The translations under genes were made by a program, and so were the position numbers. This document shows positions 9,720 through 18,310 of a stretch of 64,000 nucleotides of DNA, piece after piece (position 1 is the stretch's first letter; every line of letters begins with the position of its first letter). The stretch covers positions 62,001 through 126,000 of the forward strand of contig NZ_JAAIKR010000009.1 of the NCBI RefSeq assembly GCF_018221465.1, given 5' to 3'. This DNA is from Shewanella intestini. Its GTDB lineage: Bacteria > Pseudomonadota > Gammaproteobacteria > Enterobacterales > Shewanellaceae. The notes under the pieces are model-generated. The model searched no databases, was not told where the DNA came from, and was given only the letters and a program-made list of their open reading frames with translations.

Positions 9720-9788
9720 ATGCCTAAAAAAGCCAGTACCGCTAGGTAAGCTAACTCTTAGCTAAACATGCCTAAAAGCAGACGCTCA

Positions 9789-10430
9789 TCATTGTAAAAA
9801 AATCCCATTGACGATATCAGTATAAAATGTTCCATTTGGAGTGTGTAACCACAAAAAACCACCTAAATTGAGTGCGATCATCAGCCAAAAAGTACGTTTA
9901 AAGCTGGTTTTACTCGACTTATGACGCAACAATCTTTGTGCTATCGCGCCACCTGGCCAACCGCCAAGCAACCCCATTAAATGCAAGGTACTCTCTCTTG
10001 TACGCCAATGCCCCTTTTGAGCATTTGACTTATCGATAGCATAAGTAACAAAAGTCACAATACTCATCAGCACATAAATCGCGGCTATAATCGGCTGTGT
10101 ATAACCTAAAACCGTACTAGCACTTAGCCCTACAATAAAGCCCAGTAGGAATAATTGGCCGAAGGCTGCACCGCGGCGTCGCCCCTCTCTTGGCCCGCTA
10201 CGTTGCATCGCTTGTCTGAGTTCGTTGGCATATTGAATCGACATAGCTTTGTCCCTACCTTGAGGATCTTTAGCAACGTGATAAACAATAATGTCGCCAG
10301 CGACAGGACGGCGAGTGCGATTTTTAAATGCTTTTATATGCACAAAAGCTCGCACGCCTCCGCCATTGGGCTCAACAAACCCAAAACCTTTGTCATCATT
10401 CCAATGGCTTAATGGACCTTGATACTTCAT
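9789..10430 (-). CDS. cold-shock domain fused to DUF1294 membrane domain
   Basis: A 213-residue two-part protein. Residues 1-70 are a CspA-type nucleic-acid-binding fold: GPLSHWNDDKGFGFVEP contains a degenerate RNP1 (KGFGFV) and FVHIKAF an RNP2 (FVHI). Residues 90-213 contain about three hydrophobic helices and the DUF1294 signature (YAIDKSNAQKGHWRTRE followed by HLMGLLGGWPGG). The architecture is common in gammaproteobacteria and its function is unknown; it may tether an RNA-binding module to the inner membrane. The gene is monocistronic and its upstream side opens into the 600-bp gap before the next plus-strand gene. Confidence 0.88.
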   Translation of the reverse strand: MKYQGPLSHWNDDKGFGFVEPNGGGVRAFVHIKAFKNRTRRPVAGDIIVYHVAKDPQGRDKAMSIQYANELRQAMQRSGPREGRRRGAAFGQLFLLGFIVGLSASTVLGYTQPIIAAIYVLMSIVTFVTYAIDKSNAQKGHWRTRESTLHLMGLLGGWPGGAIAQRLLRHKSSKTSFKRTFWLMIALNLGGFLWLHTPNGTFYTDIVNGIFLQ

Positions 10431-11036
10431 GTTTTTCCTTTACCACCAATAACCCATTACCCCTCTTGACACTTGTTAGCGCGCACGCATATACCGTCCC
10501 TTTGCCGCCAAGTGATAATTAACACAAAGAGTAACATTAACAGATTCAGCATCGCCACTTCATGAATATGCCAGCATAATACTCACAATAACCTCAATCA
10601 CCATTGAGGTGTAAAAACCCAAATAGAGACAATGCAACCTGACGAACAAATCCAAGACTAACAACATGAATTAATAAATATTTAGCTAATAAATAAGTTC
10701 CATAAATCATTCATATTTTATAAAAAACACCCCTAACCGAATAAAAAACAACCTTTAAATCATCAAAAAACAACCTATTATCCGTGCCATGCAAAAAACA
10801 CATTACAATATTTATCACGAAAACATCAGCGCACTAAACATTAATTAACACAAACATACAAATAACAAACATAAATTAACTAAAAAACATCTGTAACACT
10901 TTTTTTATTATTAAATAAGTGATCCAAAGCAAAGTTTTCGTATTTAAGAAATGTTGATAGTGGTTAGCCTATAATATTTGTGTCAATGTGTAACTCACGT
11001 ATGGATGTTATAAACTCAAATACCTAAGAGGATGTT
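10431..11036. other. long AT-rich intergenic region
   Basis: About 600 bp with no supported gene. The stretch 10660-10920 is strongly A-rich on the plus strand, with repeated short AACAAACA/AAAACA words and no open frame of interest. The 3' end holds a probable promoter for the 11037 gene: TGTAACTCACGT (10989-11000) followed by ATGTTATAAA (11005-11014). The same two words, differently spaced, precede the five-haem cytochrome gene at 37416-37452. An AT-rich, curved-looking stretch like this may bind nucleoid proteins, but that is inference. Confidence 0.5.
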
Positions 11037-11468
11037 TTGAGAAACTTGAATCGCTCAGTTTTTTACATGTTCACCTTGTTTGCCATATTAATGGTAGGCC
11101 AAGCTGTATCAAACGAATCGCATTCAAAAAAAGACCCATCAACTCAAAAAACTCATTTAAAACATAACGATATAGTTAACACCACAATCCAAGGCACGTT
11201 ACAAAAAGTCAGTCTTTCATCTATTTTTATGGCTAATTACTTATACTGCTTACCGATGAGTAGTGGTTTATTCCACAATATCAGTAGTCTGTCGTTATCA
11301 GAGCCAGAAGCTAATAATTTATCAACCAACATTGCTATCTATTTATTACTTATTATTTTTTGTAATTACTTCATTATTAAGAAAGCAAGATTTAGAACCC
11401 CATTACAAATAAACCTGATTTCAATTGTCTTAAGCTGGATAAAACCAGTAAAAGGCTGCCCCTCTTAA
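11037..11468 (+). CDS. hypothetical exported or membrane protein
   Basis: Unrecognised 143-residue protein. The start is a TTG at 11037 preceded by AAGAGG; no in-frame ATG gives a better N-terminus. Residues 8-25 form a hydrophobic segment (VFYMFTLFAILMVGQAVS) compatible with a signal peptide or anchor. A Ser/Lys/His-rich stretch follows at 26-55, and a second hydrophobic helix (AIYLLLIIFCNYFII) near 99-114. The predicted topology is therefore a small protein with a periplasmic middle and a short basic cytosolic tail. It lies 148 bp upstream of the beta-barrel/zincin gene pair on the same strand and could be co-regulated with it. No family is assigned. Confidence 0.5.
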   Translation: MRNLNRSVFYMFTLFAILMVGQAVSNESHSKKDPSTQKTHLKHNDIVNTTIQGTLQKVSLSSIFMANYLYCLPMSSGLFHNISSLSLSEPEANNLSTNIAIYLLLIIFCNYFIIKKARFRTPLQINLISIVLSWIKPVKGCPS

Positions 11469-11616
11469 GTATTTTCAACATGTAACACAACAAGGCTAAT
11501 TATTTGTTAAATAATCACCTTGGTACACATCAAATTATAATAACAAAAAGTCTACTGTGGATTAGCTAATCGCAATCCTACTGTGCAATCAACAACCATG
11601 TTTATAGGATGGAAGT

Positions 11617-12489
11617 ATGCCGTCATTGAACCGCTATGCCTTATTGAAAAATAAGCACAGTTCAAGATATAAAACAACATTACTCAGCAGTGCAATATTA
11701 GGCGCGTCGCTTGTCGTCGCAACGGTTGCACATGCCGATAATGAAACCATATCTGCAGCAAACTCAGCAAAGACCTCTCACTGGTCTGGTTACGTTAGTG
11801 CAACAGCATTAACCAATATGTTTAAGCAGTCCGAACCCAGTTCTTACCAATCGGTGAGTGCCAATGGCCGTATTGGTTACCGAGATACTTGGGGGAGCGT
11901 GCGTTTGTCTGTTGGTGGTGAAGTTGAAACTCATCACGACCAATCTTATTACTATGACTCGTTTCTAGAATACCGTTCACCGGCTAAAAAACTGTCACAA
12001 GATTGGACATTTATTGGTAGTGCCGGTGTCTATTTACCATCGAGCCATACCAGCCGTAAAAACAAATTATATGCAGCACCAAGAATCGCAGGGTATTTCT
12101 TTTACCACCCAACGGATGAATGGAGCTTTTATCTTTCGCCACGAGCGAAATATAACGCATACAAATATGAAATGGGTCGCCAAGGCGAACATTTTGTAGA
12201 ACACCAAATCGACATCTTGGGTGATGCGACGTGGTCTTTTGCCGAAAACTGGTACTTAGATGTTAACGGTTCTTTTGGCATGTCTAGCAAGTTCAATACC
12301 GCAAGGTATGACAGAAAATTCACGGCAAGTGAAGAGCTTGGATGGGTATTTAGCCAAGGTTGGGTAGCGGCATTTGGCCACAACAACAGTGGCGGATTCT
12401 ACGATCCAGAGCAAGGCCCATCACATGGATTCGAGCTCTATAACAAGCGTAGCTCAGTGTTTTATTTGTCAGTAACAAAATATCTATAA
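11617..12489 (+). CDS. predicted outer-membrane beta-barrel protein
   Basis: A 290-residue protein with a long signal peptide: basic residues up to about 24, a hydrophobic core around 25-40 and a cleavage-like AHA-D site near residue 41. The rest alternates aromatic and polar residues in strand-sized blocks (WSGYVSATAL, WTFIGSAGVYL, WSFYLSPRAKYNAY, WYLDVNGSFGM, GWVAAFGH), as in outer-membrane barrels. It ends in VFYLSVTKYL, which resembles a C-terminal barrel strand. About 10-12 strands would fit the length. The zincin lipoprotein gene starts only 24 bp downstream, so the two are very probably co-transcribed. I do not recognise a named family. Confidence 0.65.
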   Translation: MPSLNRYALLKNKHSSRYKTTLLSSAILGASLVVATVAHADNETISAANSAKTSHWSGYVSATALTNMFKQSEPSSYQSVSANGRIGYRDTWGSVRLSVGGEVETHHDQSYYYDSFLEYRSPAKKLSQDWTFIGSAGVYLPSSHTSRKNKLYAAPRIAGYFFYHPTDEWSFYLSPRAKYNAYKYEMGRQGEHFVEHQIDILGDATWSFAENWYLDVNGSFGMSSKFNTARYDRKFTASEELGWVFSQGWVAAFGHNNSGGFYDPEQGPSHGFELYNKRSSVFYLSVTKYL

Positions 12490-12513
12490 CATCAATATGA
12501 AGAGAGGAATTCA

Positions 12514-15500
12514 ATGAAGAAATCAACCATATCGCTAGCCATACTAGGTGCAGTTGCACTGAGTGGCTGCGGGGCTGATGAACCCTATAAAGAAGTCAAA
12601 AAAGACCCGAAAATGGTCTCTGTGCAAGACATCAATAAAGCGGCACAAGGTAATGAAACGCCATCTACCGTTGAAACGACTGCGACTTCTACATCTGAAC
12701 TTGCTGTAAAACAACCTCAACGTTTATTTGTTTATACACGTAGCTTAGGTGAAGCACCTCGTTATGCTGCACCAATTCATGGTTTTACCCAAGGCGACCA
12801 AAAATTAGTTACTTTAAAAATGACTAAAAATGGTATCCAAGTGTCACAAATTGACCGTGACACTATTGGTGAAGATCATTTATCTCGCTTCCAAAACACT
12901 GCGAACGAAGCACCTGTTTTAAGCATTCCTGGTGATTATGTTGACTTCCAGTGTCAAAAAGACAACTGGGACGAATGTACCAACCGTGAAGAAGAAGTGA
13001 GCGATCGCGATGTCACTTGGGATCAGAAAAAATACTTCATTCCACATTTCGAAGATGTGAACATTGCTGAAGAAAACTTCACTGACCTAACCACTTTCCT
13101 AGGTTGTACGACAGAACCTGAACCACCACAATTAGTGCGTGATGGTGACTGGAAAGGTTATGAAATGAACCTTGATTCAGGTGTAATTAACTTTGAAATC
13201 AAGCATACTTATAAAGCAAGTCCATCTTGTTTTGGTAAGTACTTCGCAAGCACAACTGACGACTTATCATTCAATACAACTGAATATATCTCGATTATTG
13301 CTTTAGATAAATTAGCCTCTAAAGACTACACTCCTGTTCCTTATAGTCCTTATGAAGACGGTACTTTTGGCTTCTTTAAAACAAGTCATAAATACCGTGA
13401 TATGAATCATTCAGCTGGTAAAGAAGGTTACGTACGTACTTACCTTAACCGCTTTAACCCTAAAGATTCAGAAATCACTTATTACTTAAGTAATAACTTC
13501 TATGAAGCGAAAAACAAACCATTCTTAGATGCTGCAATGGAAAGCCTTGCTGGAATTAACATCCAGAACAAGATGTACAAAACTGGCTTACCAACAATTA
13601 AGTTTGAGCAAGCGGGTAACCATCGTCATGGTGATATTCGTTATAACAACGTCACCTTATTTGATGAGCCGTTAGACAATGGTTTGGCTGGTTATGGTCC
13701 ATCTGTATCAAATCCGCTAACGGGTGAAATCTTAAGTGGTCGTGTTGACCAATATAGCTCTAACCTTAAACAAGGTGCGGTTCGTTACTACCGTCGAGTG
13801 CAACTTGATTACAACCGTGGCATGCTAGATGCTAACTCAGTTAAAGCCTTAACCGATGTTGACTATACTCCATCACCAAAAGCGCTTGCACGTGCAAAAG
13901 AGGTTGCGGCAAATCAATTAGTTGCTCAACAAGCAGCACTAAGCGATAACCCAAATACTAAGCAACCACTGCTAACAGCAAGTGCGACAAACACAGCACC
14001 TGACTTAGCCATTAACTATACTGATGATAATGAGAAATCATTAACTGAGTTAGTTGATGACAAAAACAACGCTGAAGCGTTCTGGGCTGCACATAACTTA
14101 ATGAGCACAGACGAAGCCTTCGGCTTAAGCGGCGGTGGCGCATTAAAAGAATTACCACGTGGTATTAAAGGTCATGAAATTGACTGGAAAAATGCTGATT
14201 TATGGGTAGACGGTATTGTTGGTGGTAAATTATTAGCCATCGAAAAAATGCCAACGGCAGTGCAAGATGATTTAACAACCAAACTTGCTGCTCAAGGCTT
14301 TGCGGGTACCTTAACTCACGAACTTGGCCATAACTTTGGTTTACGCCATAACTTTGCCGGTAGCCGTGACCAAGCTAACTTCTTTAATGAAGATGAAATT
14401 CAAGCATTCCATAAAGAGTTTACCGCTGCAGGTTACCCTAACCTAACAGCAAAAGCGGGCTTCTCAAGCCAAATGGATTACAACACTGACCGCTTTGCAA
14501 CTGCCTATGGGAAATATGACTTAGCCGCGCTGCGTTTCGGTTATGCTCGTAAAGTTGAAACCGAAAATGGTGACTATGTTTCTTTGAAAGATGAAGATAC
14601 AAAACGCCTTGCAGACATTGAGAAAGGTGATTTAAAAACTGACACTCAATACGGTGCACTTTACAACGTAGAGCAATCTAACCAGCTACGTTCATTCTCA
14701 TACTGTACAGATAACCACCTATCATTGAACAGCAACTGTAATATGTTCGATGAAGGCACAAACAATGATGATATTGAACAATTCTACATTGATGGTTACC
14801 ACGACAGCTATGAAACGGCTAACTTACGCCATAATCGTCAACAGTTCTTTGAAGATGACATGGTTCCTTATGCCATTCATCGTTTAAGAGAATTTGATAC
14901 TTTACGTCAATTTGTTGAAGATCAAACGTTTGCAGAGAACCTATTTGGTGCCAATGAGTTTGAGTTTAGTAGCTTCTGTAACACTGCCGGTAACGAAACA
15001 CTGTGGTTCTGTGCTTCTGTTCGTGCAACAGATAAAGCTGCTAAGACTTTCTTAGAGGCAGCGGGTCTAAATGATATTTATCTTCAGGCTCAGTATTTTG
15101 ATAAAGCGACTAACACATTTGCCTTCTCTGTATGGCATTCACTGCAGTCTCTTATCACGACACTTTACAGCACTAACTCATACAAGCTTGATCCTGACGA
15201 AAAATTTGACATTGGTAAAGTGATTACGGATTTCCAATCAGATCCTACAAAACTTAACAACTTAATGTTAAACATTGACCTTAAACCTGCTTACACAGAT
15301 AGTTATAGCGTCAAAACGTACGTCAGTGGTGGACACTTACTAAATGGTTCAAAAGCACCAGTTTCAAGTCCGAATCACCCTTATGTGAACGAACGTGATG
15401 TATTGGGTATGTGGCCTGACAAATTGTTAGCGGTTCGCCAATTGCTAACAAGAACCACGCCTCGCCATACAACGGGTCGCTCATATTATGCACTTGTTGA

Positions 15501-16101
15501 CAACCCAGCAATTGGTAAACCATTAGAAGATATGCTTTGTCATATGACAATGAGTACAACCACTGCTGATATCAACGGTTTGCTGACGACTGACCCATTA
15601 ACTGAATCGTGTGGAACCACTGATACAGCGTATTTCAAAAATGACATGGATTATGCTGACCAAGAAATTGAAGCGATTCCAGCATATGCGCGTTCAGTAG
15701 GTCGTTACTTTGGCTTCTCACAAGCGTCTTATGAACAAAAAGGCAGAAGCAACCTACTGCAAATGATGCTAAAACAAGTTGAATTAGCATCACACGACGG
15801 TGATTACCGTGGTGAAGCGAAAGCGCGAGTATGGCGTGAATTTGTTGGCATTCACTTAGCGGATGATACTGTTAATGCTGTTGATACTATTTCATTTAAT
15901 GGTAAAAACTACGCAATAACAGCTGAAAACAAATTAGCACTTAATTTGAAAACACAATTAGCTGAGCTTAATGCATTAACTCAAAACACGGCGTTAATGA
16001 CACACGTTACCTCGAACAATCAAACGGTTAAAGAAAGATTTATTGACCCTGCTATTGCTCGTGATATGCGTGTACTGACTTATTTACCAGTATTAAAATA
16101 A
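12514..16101 (+). CDS. zinc-dependent metalloprotease lipoprotein (zincin)
   Basis: A 1195-residue predicted lipoprotein: signal peptide with lipobox ALSGC (Cys19). The catalytic site is HELGHNFGLRHN at residues 602-613, an HExxHxxGxxH zincin in which His602, His606 and His612 bind zinc and Glu603 is the general base. A downstream SQMDYN segment (around residue 655) can supply the Met-turn. The site resembles the large met-zincin proteins (DUF5117/DUF4953 group), though I cannot confirm the family without a profile search. The N-terminal 500 residues hold several Cys pairs that may form disulfides. Retention on the outer membrane, beside the barrel encoded 24 bp upstream, is likely. A strong terminator follows. 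The substrate is unknown. Confidence 0.85.
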   Translation: MKKSTISLAILGAVALSGCGADEPYKEVKKDPKMVSVQDINKAAQGNETPSTVETTATSTSELAVKQPQRLFVYTRSLGEAPRYAAPIHGFTQGDQKLVTLKMTKNGIQVSQIDRDTIGEDHLSRFQNTANEAPVLSIPGDYVDFQCQKDNWDECTNREEEVSDRDVTWDQKKYFIPHFEDVNIAEENFTDLTTFLGCTTEPEPPQLVRDGDWKGYEMNLDSGVINFEIKHTYKASPSCFGKYFASTTDDLSFNTTEYISIIALDKLASKDYTPVPYSPYEDGTFGFFKTSHKYRDMNHSAGKEGYVRTYLNRFNPKDSEITYYLSNNFYEAKNKPFLDAAMESLAGINIQNKMYKTGLPTIKFEQAGNHRHGDIRYNNVTLFDEPLDNGLAGYGPSVSNPLTGEILSGRVDQYSSNLKQGAVRYYRRVQLDYNRGMLDANSVKALTDVDYTPSPKALARAKEVAANQLVAQQAALSDNPNTKQPLLTASATNTAPDLAINYTDDNEKSLTELVDDKNNAEAFWAAHNLMSTDEAFGLSGGGALKELPRGIKGHEIDWKNADLWVDGIVGGKLLAIEKMPTAVQDDLTTKLAAQGFAGTLTHELGHNFGLRHNFAGSRDQANFFNEDEIQAFHKEFTAAGYPNLTAKAGFSSQMDYNTDRFATAYGKYDLAALRFGYARKVETENGDYVSLKDEDTKRLADIEKGDLKTDTQYGALYNVEQSNQLRSFSYCTDNHLSLNSNCNMFDEGTNNDDIEQFYIDGYHDSYETANLRHNRQQFFEDDMVPYAIHRLREFDTLRQFVEDQTFAENLFGANEFEFSSFCNTAGNETLWFCASVRATDKAAKTFLEAAGLNDIYLQAQYFDKATNTFAFSVWHSLQSLITTLYSTNSYKLDPDEKFDIGKVITDFQSDPTKLNNLMLNIDLKPAYTDSYSVKTYVSGGHLLNGSKAPVSSPNHPYVNERDVLGMWPDKLLAVRQLLTRTTPRHTTGRSYYALVDNPAIGKPLEDMLCHMTMSTTTADINGLLTTDPLTESCGTTDTAYFKNDMDYADQEIEAIPAYARSVGRYFGFSQASYEQKGRSNLLQMMLKQVELASHDGDYRGEAKARVWREFVGIHLADDTVNAVDTISFNGKNYAITAENKLALNLKTQLAELNALTQNTALMTHVTSNNQTVKERFIDPAIARDMRVLTYLPVLK

Positions 16102-16149
16102 GTTAAGTTTATTGGCCATAAAATAAGGCTCAATAAGCAATAAAACAAA

Positions 16150-16178
16150 AAGCAGCAAGTTTTCTTGCTGCTTTTTTT
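16150..16178 (+). terminator. terminator of the barrel-zincin operon
   Basis: Perfect 10-bp stem AAGCAGCAAG (16150-16159) / CTTGCTGCTT (16164-16173) with a TTTT loop and T run to 16178. Confidence 0.92.
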
Positions 16179-16608
16179 ATGTGTTAACTGATGAGTGATT
16201 GACTATCATCATGGCGCAATCCCACTCATCTGAATTGCCAAACAAATCATTGTGTAAAGCAAGGCGATATTATCACAGCAAAACAGACCTCTCACGTGAC
16301 TAAGCCTTAAAACCAATTTAATGCCCCACCACGTCCACTAATGTCAATCATTAGCATCGCATGGACGCTTACCATTAAGTGCCTATATGATTAGGCAATA
16401 ATTTGAATCCTTGACGCAACATGTTAAGCCAACATGAAATTTGCTAAACTGAGGCGCACAAAACCTTGGTAGGTTTATTATCACTTGCCATGACTAAGCA
16501 AGCCTAGGTAAACCTAGACACTCAGTAAAATAAAAAACACAACCACAGCAAACACAAGGCACAACCCAAGCCTAAACGCAGGTGAATGGCCCAACATAGA
16601 TAACCCAA
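16179..16608. other. intergenic region upstream of arfB
   Basis: About 430 bp with no convincing open frame or RNA gene on either strand. It contains short imperfect dyads (for example around 16480-16525) but no T-tract hairpin. It presumably carries the arfB promoter; no ribosome site stronger than a weak A-rich stretch precedes the arfB ATG. Confidence 0.4.
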
Positions 16609-17025
16609 ATGATCAATATTACTAACCGAGTCAGCATTGAAGACAACGAAATTGAATGGCAGTTTATCCGCTCAAGCGGTGCGGGTGGTCAACATATCAA
16701 TAAAGTCTCTACTGCCGCGCAAATTATTTTTGATATCAACCAATCGTCTTTGCCTGACTTTTATAAGCAAAAGCTATTAGCTAAAGCCGATCACCGTATC
16801 ACCAAAAGTGGCAAGGTAATCATTAAATGCCAACAAAGCCGCAGCCAAGACTTTAATCGTCAGGTTGCGCTCGAGCAGTTTATCGAATTAGTAAAAAGTG
16901 TCGGTGTATTGCAAAAAGCCCGTATTGCGACCAAGGCCACCAGAGCCAGCCAACGAAGAAGAGTTGATAGCAAAAAACAGCGCGGCGCCACAAAAGCACT
17001 ACGTCGTAACAAAAGTGATTATTAA
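16609..17025 (+). CDS. arfB: alternative ribosome-rescue factor / peptidyl-tRNA hydrolase ArfB
   Basis: ArfB (YaeJ, ICT1-like) enters the A site of ribosomes stalled on non-stop mRNA and hydrolyses the peptidyl-tRNA. The 138 residues carry the release-factor GGQ loop (GAGGQHINK, GGQ at 26-28) in a compact catalytic domain. A lysine/arginine-rich tail from about residue 105 (ATRASQRRR..KKQRG..LRRNK) is the part that threads into the empty mRNA channel. Size, motif and tail all match E. coli ArfB (140 residues). There is no codon-recognition domain, which separates it from RF1/RF2. Confidence 0.95.
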   Translation: MINITNRVSIEDNEIEWQFIRSSGAGGQHINKVSTAAQIIFDINQSSLPDFYKQKLLAKADHRITKSGKVIIKCQQSRSQDFNRQVALEQFIELVKSVGVLQKARIATKATRASQRRRVDSKKQRGATKALRRNKSDY

Positions 17026-17169
17026 GCCACAACCGTGGTCGAGACACTTTGACAAACCGCCCCTGAATACCTTAATTTCAATGCTGGGTAGAAAAGGGAA
17101 ACCATCACCTTTACTCACCATCAATGCAACGGGTATTTTTTATTCAGCAACAACCACTAAGGATTAACC

Positions 17170-17616
17170 ATGACAACGCCCGCCAAAATACTACTGCTTA
17201 ACGGTCCCAACTTAAACTTATTGGGTCGTCGTGAACCGGGCTTATATGGCAACGATACTTTAACGACCCTTGTCGAACGCGCACAGTTGCAAGTCCAAGC
17301 TGCAGGATTTGAGTTTGAACATTGCCAGTCAAATGCTGAACATGAACTCATTCATACCATTCATGCCACCGACGCGGCTTTTATTGTCATCAATCCCGCG
17401 GCCTTTACGCATACGAGTGTGGCTCTACGTGATGCATTATTGGGCGTGAACATTCCTTTTATTGAAGTGCACATTTCTAACGTGCATGCGCGTGAGCCTT
17501 TTCGCCACCACTCATACCTTAGTGACAAAGCGCTAGGGGTTATCTGTGGTTTGGGGACACAAGGTTACACCTTTGCCCTACAAGCGGCTATCACGCAGTT
17601 ACAAGCGGGCGCATAA
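17170..17616 (+). CDS. aroQ: 3-dehydroquinate dehydratase, type II
   Basis: Third step of the shikimate pathway: reversible trans-dehydration of 3-dehydroquinate to 3-dehydroshikimate by a dodecameric flavodoxin-like enzyme. The 148 residues include [19 protein letters not shown] (9-27; Arg and the lid Tyr are catalytic), [16 protein letters not shown] and [17 protein letters not shown] (catalytic His in the first part). In many gammaproteobacteria aroQ leads the accB-accC operon, but here a DUF3859-like gene follows after a weak terminator, so that linkage is absent in this window. Confidence 0.96.
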   Translation: MTTPAKILLLNGPNLNLLGRREPGLYGNDTLTTLVERAQLQVQAAGFEFEHCQSNAEHELIHTIHATDAAFIVINPAAFTHTSVALRDALLGVNIPFIEVHISNVHAREPFRHHSYLSDKALGVICGLGTQGYTFALQAAITQLQAGA

Positions 17617-17628
17617 CCTGTCGATATC

Positions 17629-17661
17629 GGTAGGTGATTGACACCGACCTCATTATTTTTT
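17629..17661 (+). terminator. probable terminator of aroQ
   Basis: GGTAGGTG (17629-17636) pairs with CACCGACC (17642-17649) with one mismatch across a 5-nt loop. A short spacer then leads to a six-T run ending at 17661. The spacing makes it a weaker terminator than others in this window. Confidence 0.5.
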
Positions 17662-17683
17662 ACCTCAGCAAATAAGTAGCATT

Positions 17684-18079
17684 ATGAGTAAGTTAAAACC
17701 GGATATCACGATCATTCAATCCGGTATTTTCAGTCAATGGGACGCCAACAGCAGCCAATTACCGCGCTTTTTACAGGCAACGGTTCATGTCCCTAGCGAA
17801 ATTGATGTCGAGTTTGGTTTTGTCACTCGCATCAAAAAAGCCAAAAATCAGCGCTTAAAATACTGCATTTATCATCCCAATCTTACTGATGATAATGGCA
17901 AGGTGAGACCGCCGTTTGATGGCGAAGTGTACATAAAAGAAAATGATTGGACGTTTTATTTAGGCGACTGTATTTGGGCACCCGCTAACAACAAAGTGGG
18001 GAATTGGCGTATGACATTAACGCTCAATGGCAACATCATTGCCGACAAAACCTTTAAGGTATATTGGCCGACAACTTAA
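17684..18079 (+). CDS. DUF3859-like protein
   Basis: A 131-residue soluble protein without signal peptide or membrane helix. It has alternating hydrophobic and charged strands and ends in a Trp-rich region (WTFYLGDCIWAP, WRMTLTLNG, FKVYWP) suggestive of a small beta-sandwich. I recall similar Shewanella proteins being labelled DUF3859; this is from memory and not proven here. It starts 67 bp after aroQ on the same strand. Function unknown. Confidence 0.6.
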   Translation: MSKLKPDITIIQSGIFSQWDANSSQLPRFLQATVHVPSEIDVEFGFVTRIKKAKNQRLKYCIYHPNLTDDNGKVRPPFDGEVYIKENDWTFYLGDCIWAPANNKVGNWRMTLTLNGNIIADKTFKVYWPTT

Positions 18080-18310
18080 CCGGCATGCGCCCAGTTGTAC
18101 GGCCATAATAACCTTTAGTTATTATCTCTTCGTTTTACCTGTATTTGTGGTAATTAAACAAGCTAACAGACTCAATGTGAATTGAGGACGTTGAAGAAAA
18201 TAGCATGCGCCTGACAATATTTTTACAATGACATCTCTGGGCAAGCAAACTCAGCGATTGAAGCGATGAAGTTCACTCAATACGCTTATGTTATGCCGCC
18301 CTAAAAGCGT

